From: an uncultured Clostridia bacterium
GTDB lineage: Bacteria > Bacillota > Clostridia > Oscillospirales > Ruminococcaceae
DNA: 49,906 bases
Direction: 5' to 3'
NCBI GenBank assembly: GCA_947383835.1
Contig: CANDEV010000020.1
Coordinates: 1 to 49,906, forward strand
Under the pieces are notes generated by a model. The model made no database searches. It had not been told where the DNA came from and was given only the letters and a program-made list of their open reading frames with translations. Shown here piece by piece: positions 15,479-24,203 of the stretch (the first letter of the stretch is position 1; each line of letters opens with the position of its first letter). The position numbers and the translations under genes were made by a program.

Positions 15479-15814
15479 ATGAGCAGCAGATGTATTTCCG
15501 CGGAAAATTTATGTACAACGGGTTTCAGCTACACATTGTCGCTGATAAACGGAAAATATAAAATGACGATTTTGTATACCTTAATGGAATTCGGCGTTGT
15601 GCGTTTCAACGAGATGAAAAAGTATATCGGAGAGATTTCCTATAAAACATTAAGCTCCACACTAAAAGAACTTGAAGCGGACGGGCTTGTTCACCGTGAG
15701 GAATATCCCCAGATTCCGCCGAAAGTAGAGTACAGTCTGACGGAGCGGGGAAGATCTCTTATCCCGATTTTAGACGGTATGTGCGAATGGGGAGATAAGC
15801 ACAGGTCAAATTAA
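15479..15814 (+). CDS. HxlR-family winged-helix regulator
   Basis: 111 residues from ATG 15479, which has TAGGAG eight bases upstream; a longer frame from 15425 lacks one. The HxlR pattern is clear: SLINGKYKMTILYTLMEFGVVRFNEMKKYIG, ISYKTLSSTLKELEADGLV, YPQIPPKVEYSLTERG. Like other members it likely senses thiol-reactive compounds through Cys (CISAENLC at the N-terminus) and controls the divergent flavoproteins. Ligand unproven. Confidence 0.9.
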   Translation: MSSRCISAENLCTTGFSYTLSLINGKYKMTILYTLMEFGVVRFNEMKKYIGEISYKTLSSTLKELEADGLVHREEYPQIPPKVEYSLTERGRSLIPILDGMCEWGDKHRSN

Positions 15815-15988
15815 AAATGGGCTGTCAGAGTTGTTTGGTATATAAACTTGTATGGCAAACCGTTATTTTTTGAGTACGCCGATCATATAAAAATATCTGT
15901 AAGAGGAACGATGATGCCGATATAATTTAAAAAAGTAAATCAAAAACATTCTATATATTTTTGCATTTTTTTCGTGTGTATAAAAAGT
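15815..15988. other. Gap without recognisable gene
   Basis: AT-rich spacer between converging HxlR and MATE genes. I see no protein frame or RNA gene; only the terminator at its right end. Confidence 0.5.
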
Positions 15989-16025
15989 AAAAATCAGCGC
16001 TCTTGATTTGAGGGCGCTGATTTTT
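15989..16025. terminator. 15-bp terminator shared by HxlR and MATE genes
   Basis: AAAAATCAGCGCTCT (15989-16003) pairs with 16011-16025 with one G-T pair. Both flanks are T/A rich, so it can stop transcripts from either side. Its loop (TGATTTG) and arm layout resemble the hairpin at 4049-4083. Confidence 0.8.
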
Positions 16026-16033
16026 ATAATAGC

Positions 16034-17383
16034 TTATTCGTTTTGGTGTTTTATGAAACGTTTCCTGTCGGAGCTTATCATATAAATAAGTCCCGCCGCG
16101 TCGGCAAGAAACCAGCCTATCGGTATGGATAACCAGATACCAAATACCCCTATGGCTTCAAACCCGGATAAAAAATACGCGAGAGCAACTCTTGTTCCGA
16201 GAGAAATAACCGTCAGGATAAGAGACATTTCGGGTTTGTTTATGCCTCGGTAATATCCGTACATAAGAAAAAGTATGCCTATCCCAACATAAAACGCACC
16301 CTCAGTCGCAAGGTACTGCACACCAATATGTATTATATCGGTCTCTTCCGCTTTTACAAAAATTCTCATAAGATCATCGGAAAATACGACAACCGCCGCT
16401 GAAACCGAAATGCAGAATATTGCCGAGATCATTAAAGATTTTTTGATACATTCACGTATTCTGCCATATTCCTTTGCACCGTAATTTCTCGATACAAAAA
16501 GAGAAAATGCGCTGCCAAATTCCTGCGCCGGCATATATGCCAGCGTGTCGATCTTTACCGCAACGGTAAAAGCCGCCATAACAGTTGTGCCAAAGCTGTT
16601 GACAAGCCCCTGTATCATCAGTATGCCAAAATTCATCACGGACTGCTGTACCGACGCTGAAAAAGACATACGAAGCGTTTCGGAAATCTCACCCTTTTCA
16701 AAATGAATATCGGAAAATTTTATACGTAAATTCCGCTCCGTTATAAGTGAATATAATGCAAGTCCCGCTCCTGAAACAGCCTGTGCAATGATCGTTGCAT
16801 ATGCCGCACCCTTTACTCCTAAATTTAAGTGTACAACAAAAATTATGTCCAGCACAATATTTATTACAGAAGCTGCACCGAGAAAGATCAGAGGGGTAAC
16901 TGAATTACCGAAAGCGCGGAGCATATATGCATAGTAATTATACAGAAAAATAAAAATAATTCCCGATAGTATGACCCGCACATAATCTCCTGTCATATCT
17001 GTAATTTCGGGAGGGATTTTCAGCACACCGATTATCCCTCTCACAGAGCAAAGCGTTATAATTTCCGCAATTACAGAAACCGTCCCTATAAGAATAAATG
17101 CTGCGGCTATAGCGTTTTTTTGCTTTTGCCGGACGTTCCCTCCGCAGTAATATGAAACAAGCGCGCCGCTGCCCATGCAAAGACCTATTATTACGGAGTA
17201 CAGAAATGTCGTAAGCGTGTACGTGCTTCCAACGGCAGCAAGAGCGTCCTCGCCGAGATAACGTCCGACGATAAGCGTGTCGGCAATATTGTATATCTGC
17301 TGGAGCAGGTTCCCGGCTATCATCGGCAGGGCAAAGCACAGCAGGGTTTTGGTTATACCTCCGGATGTCAGATCAGTTTTCAT
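16034..17383 (-). CDS. MATE-family multidrug/Na+ antiporter
   Basis: 449 residues from ATG 17383 (a second ATG four codons earlier at 17395 has no ribosome binding site). Twelve hydrophobic segments fit the MATE fold, with the N-terminal LTSGGITKTLLCFALPMIAG and QQIYNIADTLIVGRYLG signature and its repeat in the second half (AAFTVAVKIDTLAYMPAQEFGSA). It exports cationic or organic compounds across the cytoplasmic membrane. It follows the AraC gene by 64 bases on the same strand, suggesting direct control of the exporter by that regulator. Confidence 0.92.
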   Translation of the reverse strand: MKTDLTSGGITKTLLCFALPMIAGNLLQQIYNIADTLIVGRYLGEDALAAVGSTYTLTTFLYSVIIGLCMGSGALVSYYCGGNVRQKQKNAIAAAFILIGTVSVIAEIITLCSVRGIIGVLKIPPEITDMTGDYVRVILSGIIFIFLYNYYAYMLRAFGNSVTPLIFLGAASVINIVLDIIFVVHLNLGVKGAAYATIIAQAVSGAGLALYSLITERNLRIKFSDIHFEKGEISETLRMSFSASVQQSVMNFGILMIQGLVNSFGTTVMAAFTVAVKIDTLAYMPAQEFGSAFSLFVSRNYGAKEYGRIRECIKKSLMISAIFCISVSAAVVVFSDDLMRIFVKAEETDIIHIGVQYLATEGAFYVGIGILFLMYGYYRGINKPEMSLILTVISLGTRVALAYFLSGFEAIGVFGIWLSIPIGWFLADAAGLIYMISSDRKRFIKHQNE

Positions 17384-17447
17384 AATTATCACCATTAATT
17401 GTATTAAAAATATCCCAGCTTATTTTGCTTTAAATTACAGCAAATTT

Positions 17448-18332
17448 TTATGACATCAGCACAGCCTTAACGCTGTCCGCGGCGGCTTTCGCCTCCCTGT
17501 TTACCTCTCTGTACTGTTCGGGAGAAACGCCGAAATTCTCTTTGAAGCGGCTGCGGAATTTTTCTTCCGTTTCAAAGCCGCATTTCACCGCGATTTCCGA
17601 AATCGAAAGCTCGCTTTCTTTCAGGAGCTTTCGCGCGTTTTTTATTCTTATTCCGCCTAAGTATTCCATGGGCGTAACGCCCGTTTCCTTTTTAAAACGC
17701 CGCATGAAGCAGGAGACCAGTTCGTACCCAAGATTTGCAAGCTCCGTAACATTTATATCTTCGGCATAGTGAAGCTCCATGTAATTCTGCGCCGCCGCAA
17801 CTGAATAATCCTCCGAAACAGGCTTTTCCACGGAAATATTTTCGCATAAAATACTGCGTATGACCTTGTGCGTAATGATTTCAGCCTGCGCCGCAAGAGT
17901 AAAATCCGAATTGGATTCGTCTCTGCTGTATTCCAAAGCGAATGAGTTCAGCAGCTTGAGCATATCCCCGTAAATTTTCACCGATTTGAAATTGTAAACT
18001 TCAAGCTCGCCCCGGTACATTTTAAAACGTTCCTCAAAATATTCTTTTTCAAACATAAGGCAGTAGTGGTGCAGACGGGTCTGATTGTCGTGGGGAACGT
18101 TCGGCGAAAAAAGGTCGCCGTAATAGTAATTCATGTTGTGGGCGTCCTTTTCAAAAAATATAAAAAGAGTGTAGCATGGGTGCCGCGGATATTGGCAAAG
18201 GACGTTAGCCGCGGGACTTTTGGTAGGTATCAGCAGTCCGAAGCGGGGAGTGGAGTAACAGTCAAAACAGGACAAGTCCTCCGAGGTAATATTTTTGCCA
18301 ACAAAATTTTTTATGTAATTATGTTCGTTCAT
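17448..18332 (-). CDS. AraC-family regulator, upstream of MATE exporter
   Basis: 294 residues. The N-terminal part is a cupin-like sensor with unusual Cys content (LSCFDCYSTPRFG, NVLCQYPRHPCY). The C-terminal double HTH is well conserved: NVTELANLGYELVSCFMRRFKKETG, and ISEIAVKCGFETEEKFRSRFKENFGVSPEQYR. Likely activator of the exporter gene that follows; the ligand is unknown. Confidence 0.9.
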   Translation of the reverse strand: MNEHNYIKNFVGKNITSEDLSCFDCYSTPRFGLLIPTKSPAANVLCQYPRHPCYTLFIFFEKDAHNMNYYYGDLFSPNVPHDNQTRLHHYCLMFEKEYFEERFKMYRGELEVYNFKSVKIYGDMLKLLNSFALEYSRDESNSDFTLAAQAEIITHKVIRSILCENISVEKPVSEDYSVAAAQNYMELHYAEDINVTELANLGYELVSCFMRRFKKETGVTPMEYLGGIRIKNARKLLKESELSISEIAVKCGFETEEKFRSRFKENFGVSPEQYREVNREAKAAADSVKAVLMS

Positions 18333-18399
18333 AGAAAAACTCCTTAAAAAGCTATGCTGACATTATACCACATTTTTTTCGGATTGTAAAGATAGAAAT

Positions 18400-18434
18400 A
18401 AGGCAGTACCGTGCATAATGTCCGGTACTGCCTT
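18400..18434. terminator. Terminator of the ArsR/SdpI operon
   Basis: AAGGCAGTACC (18400-18410) and GGTACTGCCTT (18424-18434), perfect 11-bp stem just past the SdpI-like stop at 18440. Confidence 0.75.
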
Positions 18435-18439
18435 AATTT

Positions 18440-19117
18440 TTATTGGATTTTTCCGACGGTTTTGTCATAAATAATTTTACTGCCTAAAATTGAACCTGCT
18501 GCAATTATAATTGAAATAATAATATTTGCTGTGATAATTAAAACCGTGTTTTTTAGAATTGCCGAGATAACGACCATTAATATTCCGCAGAAAACAAACA
18601 GCGCGCCGCCAAACCTTTGGCATTTGAACCATATATCCTCGTTTTCCATACTCCATTTTGTGCGAAGACCTATAACGGAATTTATTTTGCATTTGGGGAT
18701 AAAATTGCCGATTACAGATGTGACGATTCCCACACATATAAAAACAAATTTTACGAACATTTCGCAATTGATTTTTATTCCGCTGACCGCTTTAAAGCTT
18801 AGTGCGAGGAACCATACTGTCATTGCTCCCAAAAAAATATTTATTATAATGCCGCATATCAACATTACCTTTGCATTGCTGTCGCCGTTTTCCTGTTTTG
18901 AAGAAAAGCGCGACATTGCGTACATATATGCCGCCATAAGTATTGCTGCTGCAGGAAATATCAGACTTTCATACTTGCTTCCCCAACGATTAATATTCAT
19001 GTTTAGGTCATAGTGGGCAGGTATTTTTTCAGGCAGAAACGGAAGAACTGTCAATACGGCAGCTGTCGGCAGCAATGCAGTTACTGCCATGATTATTTTA
19101 AGCTTTGTGTTTTTCAT
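18440..19117 (-). CDS. SdpI/DUF1648-family membrane protein
   Basis: 225 residues from ATG 19117, which overlaps the ArsR stop by one base (TAATG); a TTG frame two codons longer is unlikely. The N-terminus has PFLPEKIPAHYDLNMNINRWGSK, the DUF1648 signature, followed by six or so membrane helices and the SdpI core VIGNFIPKCKINSVIGLRTKWSMENEDIW. In Bacillus SdpI is the immunity protein against the SdpC killing factor and also the signal receptor that sequesters SdpR. No sdpABC-like genes are here, so the job may be general protection or signal reception. Confidence 0.9.
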   Translation of the reverse strand: MKNTKLKIIMAVTALLPTAAVLTVLPFLPEKIPAHYDLNMNINRWGSKYESLIFPAAAILMAAYMYAMSRFSSKQENGDSNAKVMLICGIIINIFLGAMTVWFLALSFKAVSGIKINCEMFVKFVFICVGIVTSVIGNFIPKCKINSVIGLRTKWSMENEDIWFKCQRFGGALFVFCGILMVVISAILKNTVLIITANIIISIIIAAGSILGSKIIYDKTVGKIQ

Positions 19118-19434
19118 TAGCAATGTTCCTTTCTGATTTTTTGTACGGCTTTATTTTCCATACCGTCATTTGATTTTTCTTTTAAATCCTCGATCCATAA
19201 AATAATTTCGTCCAGAACAGTGGTGTTAAGCTCATAATAAATAAAATTTTTGTAACGGCTTTCCGATATCAGATCAGCCTTTTTCAGAATGTTCAAATGG
19301 TAGGAAATTGCCGCTCCCGTCATATCAAAATGCGAGGATATTTCCCCCGCAGAAAGCTTTCCGTTTTTCAGTACGGAAAGTATTTCCCGCCTTACCGGAT
19401 CGGCAATTGCGCTGAATGTATTTTCAAATCCCAT
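19117..19434 (-). CDS. ArsR/SdpR-like winged-helix repressor
   Basis: 105 residues: DPVRREILSVLKNGKLSAGEISSHFDMTGAAISYHLNILKKADLI is the ArsR winged-helix core, with no metal-binding Cys pair, like SdpR. Coupled to the SdpI-like gene by a one-base overlap. A perfect inverted repeat overlaps its promoter (19443-19480), so autoregulation is very likely. Confidence 0.92.
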   Translation of the reverse strand: MGFENTFSAIADPVRREILSVLKNGKLSAGEISSHFDMTGAAISYHLNILKKADLISESRYKNFIYYELNTTVLDEIILWIEDLKEKSNDGMENKAVQKIRKEHC

Positions 19435-19442
19435 ATTATCAC

Positions 19443-19502
19443 CTACAATCTATTTAAATATTAATTTAAATAGATTGTAGCATATTTAATTCGGTTTGTC
19501 AA
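19443..19502 (-). promoter_or_regulatory. ArsR/SdpI promoter with perfect 17-bp operator
   Basis: Arms 19443-19459 (CTACAATCTATTTAAAT) and 19464-19480 pair perfectly. On the minus strand TTGACA (19502-19497), a 17-base spacer and TACAAT (19479-19474) form a near-consensus promoter whose -10 lies inside the operator. A further half-site (ATATTTAAATAG) is near 19518-19529. Confidence 0.85.
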
Positions 19503-19540
19503 GAGGTATTTAAAAAAATATTTAAATAGTTTAGTTATAA

Positions 19541-19573
19541 AAAATTACCGCGAAAAATTTCAGCGGTAATTTT
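19541..19573 (-). terminator. Terminator of D-lactate dehydrogenase gene
   Basis: AAAATTACCGC (19541-19551) and GCGGTAATTTT (19563-19573), 11-bp stem just beyond the stop at 19586. Confidence 0.75.
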
Positions 19574-19585
19574 GCAAAATAAAAA

Positions 19586-20578
19586 TCACTTCTGCCTCGG
19601 CTGATAAACTACAGAATTCTGCAAAGCCTCGCCGTTAAAAAATTGCTTCAAATTAAACAGCGTTACCTCGGCGATCTTATTCAAAGCTTCATTTGTAAGA
19701 AAAGCTTGGTGGGACGTTATTATAACGTTCGGCATCGTCACAAGAAGCGCAAGAACGTCGTCCTGAATGACAGAGCCCGAATAGTCCTCGAAAAACATAT
19801 CCGTCTCCTCCTCGTATACGTCAAGACCTGCGCCGCCGACCCGTTTGTCCTTTAACGCCTGCAAAAGCGCGTCGCTGTCAATAAGCTGACCTCTCGATGT
19901 GTTGAGAATGATAACGCCGTCCTTGACCTTTGCAAGGTTTGCTTCGTTGATGATATAACGCGTTGAGGAGGTCAGGGGACAGTGCAGAGAGATAATGTCG
20001 CTTTCCGAAAGAAGCTTGTCAAGCGGGACGTACTCTATATCGTGTCCCTCGGCGGGGTAGGGGTCGTAGGCGATAACGTTCATACCGAAGCCCTTGCATA
20101 TGTCTATAAATATCCTGCCTATCTGACCTGTGCCGATAATTCCCGCAGTTTTGCCGTGGAGGTCGAAGCCTGTCAGACCGTTGAGACTGAAATTAAAGTC
20201 GCGGGTACGTATAAAGGCTCTTGGAATTTTCCTGTTTATCGCAAGAAGCAAAGCCATAGTGTGCTCCGCAACGGCATAGGGCGAGTAGACGGGGACGCGC
20301 ACTACATCAATTTTGTCCTTTGCGTATTTGAGATCCACGTTGTTGTACCCTGCGCACCGCATTGCAATAAGCTTCACGCCTATTTCGCAAAGTCCGTCAA
20401 TAGTCTCGCTTGAAATTGTGTCATTTACAAACGCCACCACTGCCTTGCAGCCCTTTGCAGCATACACCGTATCGGGCGTAAGCTTGGACTCGATATATTT
20501 TATGCTGTAATCTGTGTTGAGTTTGTCGAACCATATTTTGTCATATGGCTTTGTATCAAAAAAAGCTATTTTTTCCAT
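19586..20578 (-). CDS. ldhA: D-lactate dehydrogenase (D-2-hydroxyacid dehydrogenase family)
   Basis: 330 residues, family length. NAD-binding loop GTGQIGRIF; catalytic Arg in ILNTSRGQLIDS, Glu in GAGLDVYEEE and His in TSHQAFLTNEAL. The sequence MRCAGYNNVDL and AVAEHTMALLLAINRKI are characteristic of the fermentative LdhA branch. It reduces pyruvate to D-lactate with NADH, a terminal fermentation step. It is a single gene with its own terminator. Confidence 0.92.
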   Translation of the reverse strand: MEKIAFFDTKPYDKIWFDKLNTDYSIKYIESKLTPDTVYAAKGCKAVVAFVNDTISSETIDGLCEIGVKLIAMRCAGYNNVDLKYAKDKIDVVRVPVYSPYAVAEHTMALLLAINRKIPRAFIRTRDFNFSLNGLTGFDLHGKTAGIIGTGQIGRIFIDICKGFGMNVIAYDPYPAEGHDIEYVPLDKLLSESDIISLHCPLTSSTRYIINEANLAKVKDGVIILNTSRGQLIDSDALLQALKDKRVGGAGLDVYEEETDMFFEDYSGSVIQDDVLALLVTMPNVIITSHQAFLTNEALNKIAEVTLFNLKQFFNGEALQNSVVYQPRQK

Positions 20579-20636
20579 TTTCAGAAATTCCTTTCATATT
20601 AAAATTAATATTATTATGCACCGAAAAATGCAAAAT

Positions 20637-20671
20637 AAAATCTCCGAAAAACATAAATTTTCGGAGATTTT
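20637..20671 (-). terminator. Terminator of the large solute-binding lipoprotein gene
   Basis: AAAATCTCCGAAAA (20637-20650) and TTTTCGGAGATTTT (20658-20671), a 14-bp perfect stem with T-rich flanks. Confidence 0.8.
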
Positions 20672-20724
20672 TTAAGGAAGATTAGGAATTATATTTCAAT
20701 AGGGCTAACCCTAAAGAAATCGAT

Positions 20725-23007
20725 TTAACTGTTTTCGTCAAGATAATTCTGCACACGGTTCTGTATCATTTCCGCAGCGGCTTCAGCCGTTTTTGAACCG
20801 GAAAAATACGCTCCTGCCTCTTCGGTGACGATCTCGGTTATTGTGTGATTGTAACGGCATATCTGGGTCGTGGAGGTTATAATATCCATTGCCTTGTCAA
20901 TGTCCGACTGCGTGGGAGTATCCTCTATCATGTAGCCGGACGTGCCGAGAGACATTGAACCTATTTGTGTTATTCGCGTGACATTAGGGTTGTATTCCTT
21001 CATGTCCTTCTGCGCTTTCTTTTCAAGGGAGGAGACTCTTACAGGAAGCTGCTCAACGCCGTCCTGATAGTCCTCCGTAAGAAGACTGCGGACAAATTCC
21101 CATGCGCCCTCTTGGTTTTCGGATTTTGCGGAGATCGCAAAGCCGCCGCTTACGTCAAATGCCGCTCCCAAGCCGTTGAATGTGGGGAAGCCCACCGCCG
21201 TTACCTCTTCGCCGAAAATTTCGTGCTCGTTATAGAAAATATCGGAAAAATCCGTAAGGTAGGTTATAAGCATTAGAGTCTCCTCGTCGGCGAACATGGT
21301 CTTGTACCTGTTCCAGAAAGAGTCGTCGAAATAGCTGTCAAGGTCAACGCTGTTCAAAAATCCGTTTGCGAATTCCAGCAGGCTTATAAAATATTCGGAG
21401 TTAAAGTCGCACTTGCCCGCCTTGTAGTCGATAAAATTGTCGCCGCAAAGCTCCATAGCGTGTTCCAAAATATTTTCCTTTGTGGTACCCGCCAGGATTT
21501 CCGTACCCTTGGGACGCGTTTCCATTATCTTGTTTATGCGGTCAAAGTCGATACCCGTTTCCTTGCCGAAAATTGAGGTCTTGCCTACAGCGGTAAAAAT
21601 TTGAAATGAGTCGGTAAAGCGGTAAAGCTTGCCGTCAATTTCCATTGCAGTAAGCAGGTTCGGCAGAAAATCCTCGCGGTTGACGGTATCGTCATTGTCA
21701 ATAAATTCGTATAAGTCCGCAAAAATACCTTTTGCCGCATAGCTTTCAAAGGGCATTGTGCTGTCCGTCAAGAGAATGTCGGGAATATTTCCGCCGGTCA
21801 AGTCGTTGTTAAGCTTTGTAACATAATTATCGCCGCTGTACTTTTTTATCACAATTCTGTACTTGTCGTTTTCCATGTTGAATTTTACAGCCTGATATTC
21901 CAGCATAGAGCCTACCGAGTACTCCGACCCCGCAACTACTATCTCGGTTCTCGGCGGCAGGGTAGAGGCGTCCACGGGATAAATTTCGGTTATGAGCAGA
22001 TTTTTAGCGGGATAGCTGAGACCAACGCCGATAAATTTGCCGTCCGCAACAGGGATAATATCGCTGATCTCCTGGCGGCTTATGTCGGAATTGACATAGT
22101 TCAGCACCTCGGTTTTGGTACCGCTTTCAAGGTCAAAAATGTACAGACAGTCTAAGTCTGTTACAAAAACAATATCAGTATCGCCGTAACCGTTATAGGG
22201 GACTATATTGTAATCAAAATCATACTCTTGAACAATGTCGATATTATTGCCGAAAGCCTTTGCAGCCATGTCTATTTTGTAAAATTCCGAGTAGCTTTCC
22301 TCGCCGTATACGCTGGCGTAGACCTCTCCGCTTGAGGATTTCACGAGCTTTCTTATGCCCTCGCCCTGCTCAATGTCAAAAAGGTAATTTCCGTTGCTGT
22401 CAAGAACAATAATCTGGTAATAGCCGTCCACAATAATATTTCCGCTTGGGTCAACCTTAACGCTTTCGGGGTAAAAATAATCTACGGCGTGGTCGTTTAA
22501 CGCTGCTGTTATGTCAGTCTCCGACACAGCAGTACCGTCAGTACCGATTTTTTTCAGCGAGTACTCCATTGGCGTTTCGTCACCTGCGGAGGAAGCGTTT
22601 TCAGACTCTTTTATTTCAATGTAAACAATATTCCCGTCGGAGTCGAAATCAAAATCGCTTGCCGACGTACTGTCCGAATTTATCGGGACTGTCCGCAGAT
22701 CCGTTCCGTCAAGGTTTACCGAATTAAGGCTGCAAGCGACCTTGTAGTAGTAGCCCGTATTCGGGTCAATATCCCCCTCGGGTTCGGAGGATTTGAAGTA
22801 CAGCCTGCCGTCATGAAGCGCGTACCCTGATGTTTCCTCCGCCGCGCCGCTTACGGTGTAACGCTTTGCGCGGTAAACAATTCCCGTGGAATTTGAGTTT
22901 ACGGCATTGTTCACATCGCCGCTGTCCTTTTTGCACGCCGCAAGCGAGGTCAGAAGCATTGCAGCGGATATGGCTGCCGCAAAAATTTTTCTTGCTTTGA
23001 ATTTCAT
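20725..23007 (-). CDS. Large two-part lipoprotein with solute-binding domain
   Basis: 760 residues. Lipoprotein signal ending LTSLAAC (Cys25). Residues about 30-340 are beta-rich with repeated short strands (YALHDGRLYFKS, SDGNIVYIEIKE, DPSGNIIVDGYYQI, YIFDLESGTKTEV), looking like a beta-propeller. Residues about 360-760 match family-1 solute-binding proteins (EYQAVKFNMENDKYRIVIKKY, NIPDILLTDSTMPFE, ADLYEFIDNDD, GFAISAKSENQEGAWEFVRS). A propeller joined to a binding protein suggests a surface receptor rather than a simple transporter part. Its promoter carries the same palindrome as the BlaI-like gene, so it probably belongs to that regulon. No permease is nearby. Confidence 0.85.
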   Translation of the reverse strand: MKFKARKIFAAAISAAMLLTSLAACKKDSGDVNNAVNSNSTGIVYRAKRYTVSGAAEETSGYALHDGRLYFKSSEPEGDIDPNTGYYYKVACSLNSVNLDGTDLRTVPINSDSTSASDFDFDSDGNIVYIEIKESENASSAGDETPMEYSLKKIGTDGTAVSETDITAALNDHAVDYFYPESVKVDPSGNIIVDGYYQIIVLDSNGNYLFDIEQGEGIRKLVKSSSGEVYASVYGEESYSEFYKIDMAAKAFGNNIDIVQEYDFDYNIVPYNGYGDTDIVFVTDLDCLYIFDLESGTKTEVLNYVNSDISRQEISDIIPVADGKFIGVGLSYPAKNLLITEIYPVDASTLPPRTEIVVAGSEYSVGSMLEYQAVKFNMENDKYRIVIKKYSGDNYVTKLNNDLTGGNIPDILLTDSTMPFESYAAKGIFADLYEFIDNDDTVNREDFLPNLLTAMEIDGKLYRFTDSFQIFTAVGKTSIFGKETGIDFDRINKIMETRPKGTEILAGTTKENILEHAMELCGDNFIDYKAGKCDFNSEYFISLLEFANGFLNSVDLDSYFDDSFWNRYKTMFADEETLMLITYLTDFSDIFYNEHEIFGEEVTAVGFPTFNGLGAAFDVSGGFAISAKSENQEGAWEFVRSLLTEDYQDGVEQLPVRVSSLEKKAQKDMKEYNPNVTRITQIGSMSLGTSGYMIEDTPTQSDIDKAMDIITSTTQICRYNHTITEIVTEEAGAYFSGSKTAEAAAEMIQNRVQNYLDENS

Positions 23008-23031
23008 TTGGTATCAAGTCCTTTCAATTTT

Positions 23032-23066
23032 ATTCTATTTCAGTAGAATGACAGGGTAAATTTTTA
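23032..23066 (-). promoter_or_regulatory. BlaI-type operator/promoter of the large lipoprotein gene
   Basis: ATTCTATTTCAGTAGAAT (23032-23049), an imperfect palindrome with intact outer ATTCTA/TAGAAT arms. On the minus strand its TAGAAT forms the -10, with TTTACC 17 bases upstream. Same layout as the sites at 23511-23530 and 26161-26178. Confidence 0.75.
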
Positions 23067-23486
23067 TTATAAATTTTTAAAGCGTTCATGCTTTTTTGTA
23101 TGCCTGTCGTACACCTCCTTTGAGCATTCCTTTATGCCGATAAGGTTGTTTTCCTCATCGTACACCGCTTCAATATCTACCGTACCCGTAAAAAAGTTTG
23201 TAAAGCTTGCTCCCGCTATCGGGTCGTTGAAAAAGCGTACCACGCTGCCGTTGTAGGTGTAAAAATCGTTTTCCTCATCGTACAGAAGTCCATACTTTTC
23301 ATATACGGAATAGCCCGAAGATCCACCCGGTACCTCGCTTGTTTCCGAATCGTCCACTGCATTGGAGACGGTTATTTTTTCAGAGGAAATCTGCCTGCAT
23401 TCGTAGGCATAAATTTTTCCCGAACAGGGTATCAGCGTTATCATTGCCGCAGAAAGTATTGCTGCCGATAATTTTTTTGTTTTCAT
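23067..23486 (-). CDS. Small secreted protein of unknown function, BlaI-regulon member
   Basis: 139 residues with a signal peptide (KLSAAILSAAMITLIPCSG). The mature part is acidic. Residues 62-82 (YEKYGLLYDEENDFYTYNG) resemble residues 453-471 of the BlaR1-like protein (REKYGL...KGYYLYNG), suggesting that the sensor's outer domain and this secreted protein share a module. Its promoter has the best palindrome of the regulon. No known family recognised. It may be a co-sensor, ligand trap or effector; this is speculation. Confidence 0.75.
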   Translation of the reverse strand: MKTKKLSAAILSAAMITLIPCSGKIYAYECRQISSEKITVSNAVDDSETSEVPGGSSGYSVYEKYGLLYDEENDFYTYNGSVVRFFNDPIAGASFTNFFTGTVDIEAVYDEENNLIGIKECSKEVYDRHTKKHERFKNL

Positions 23487-23510
23487 AAATGATCAAGTCC
23501 TTTCAAAGCA

Positions 23511-23530
23511 CATTCTATTGCAATAGAATG
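23511..23530 (-). promoter_or_regulatory. Perfect 20-bp BlaI-type palindrome
   Basis: CATTCTATTGCAATAGAATG is its own inverse complement. On the minus strand TATACC, a 17-base spacer and TAGAAT form the promoter of the secreted-protein gene, with the operator filling spacer and -10. It could also affect the divergent DUF305 gene. Confidence 0.85.
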
Positions 23531-23648
23531 ACAGGGTATAATTTATTTGCAGGGGCAAAGCTATGCCCCGTATTGCCTTAAAAAATTGTGTCATTAGCTA
23601 AAATACGGAATATATTGTATAGAAAATAACGAAAAGGAGGTCTCTTTT

Positions 23649-24203
23649 ATGAGCCGTCTAAGCGAGGAAACCTGTCAGTATCTCACCGATTACCACAATA
23701 TCCTCCAAAATATGATCATGGGAATGACCAACGCCGAGCTGGGGTGCAGCATTTCCCACAACTTTATTTTGCAGATGATACCCCACCACCAAGCCGCTAT
23801 CGAGATGTCGGAAAATATTCTGAAATACTCGAATAATTCCAACATAAGAAGAATTGCCGAAAACATAATCGCAGAGCAGACCGCAAGCATTGAAGCCCTG
23901 CGGAGCGTGGAGGACTGTACAAAAAGTCTGCTTAACTGCAAGCAGGATCTGCGCCAATATCAATGCTGCATTTGCGAGATCATGCGGAAAATGTTCTGCT
24001 GTATGAAAAACGCGGCGCAGACGGATTGTGTTGACAAAAACTTTCTGTGCGAGATGATACCGCACCACAGGGGAGCGGTGCAGATGTCCTGCGAAGCCTT
24101 GAAAAACTGTCTTTGCTCCGAGCTTCGCCCTATTTTGCAGGATATCGTCCGTTCCCAGAAAAAGGGGATAAATGAAATGTGCTGCCTGCTTAAGTGCTTT
24201 TAG
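23649..24203 (+). CDS. Cysteine-rich protein with two DUF305 repeats
   Basis: 184 residues. Two copies of the DUF305 ferritin-like helical motif: NFILQMIPHHQAAIEMS (38-54) and NFLCEMIPHHRGAVQMS (131-147). There are 17 cysteines, including CCIC (106-109), CC (117-118) and CC (178-179), which is very unusual for this family. DUF305 proteins are mostly periplasmic or secreted and linked to metals such as copper; this one has no signal peptide. A cytoplasmic metal-binding or metal-storing role is a fair guess. Ribosome binding site AAAGGAGG precedes the ATG. Its 3' end overlaps the BlaR1-like gene end by 4 bases. It lies divergent to the secreted-protein gene. Confidence 0.85.
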   Translation: MSRLSEETCQYLTDYHNILQNMIMGMTNAELGCSISHNFILQMIPHHQAAIEMSENILKYSNNSNIRRIAENIIAEQTASIEALRSVEDCTKSLLNCKQDLRQYQCCICEIMRKMFCCMKNAAQTDCVDKNFLCEMIPHHRGAVQMSCEALKNCLCSELRPILQDIVRSQKKGINEMCCLLKCF

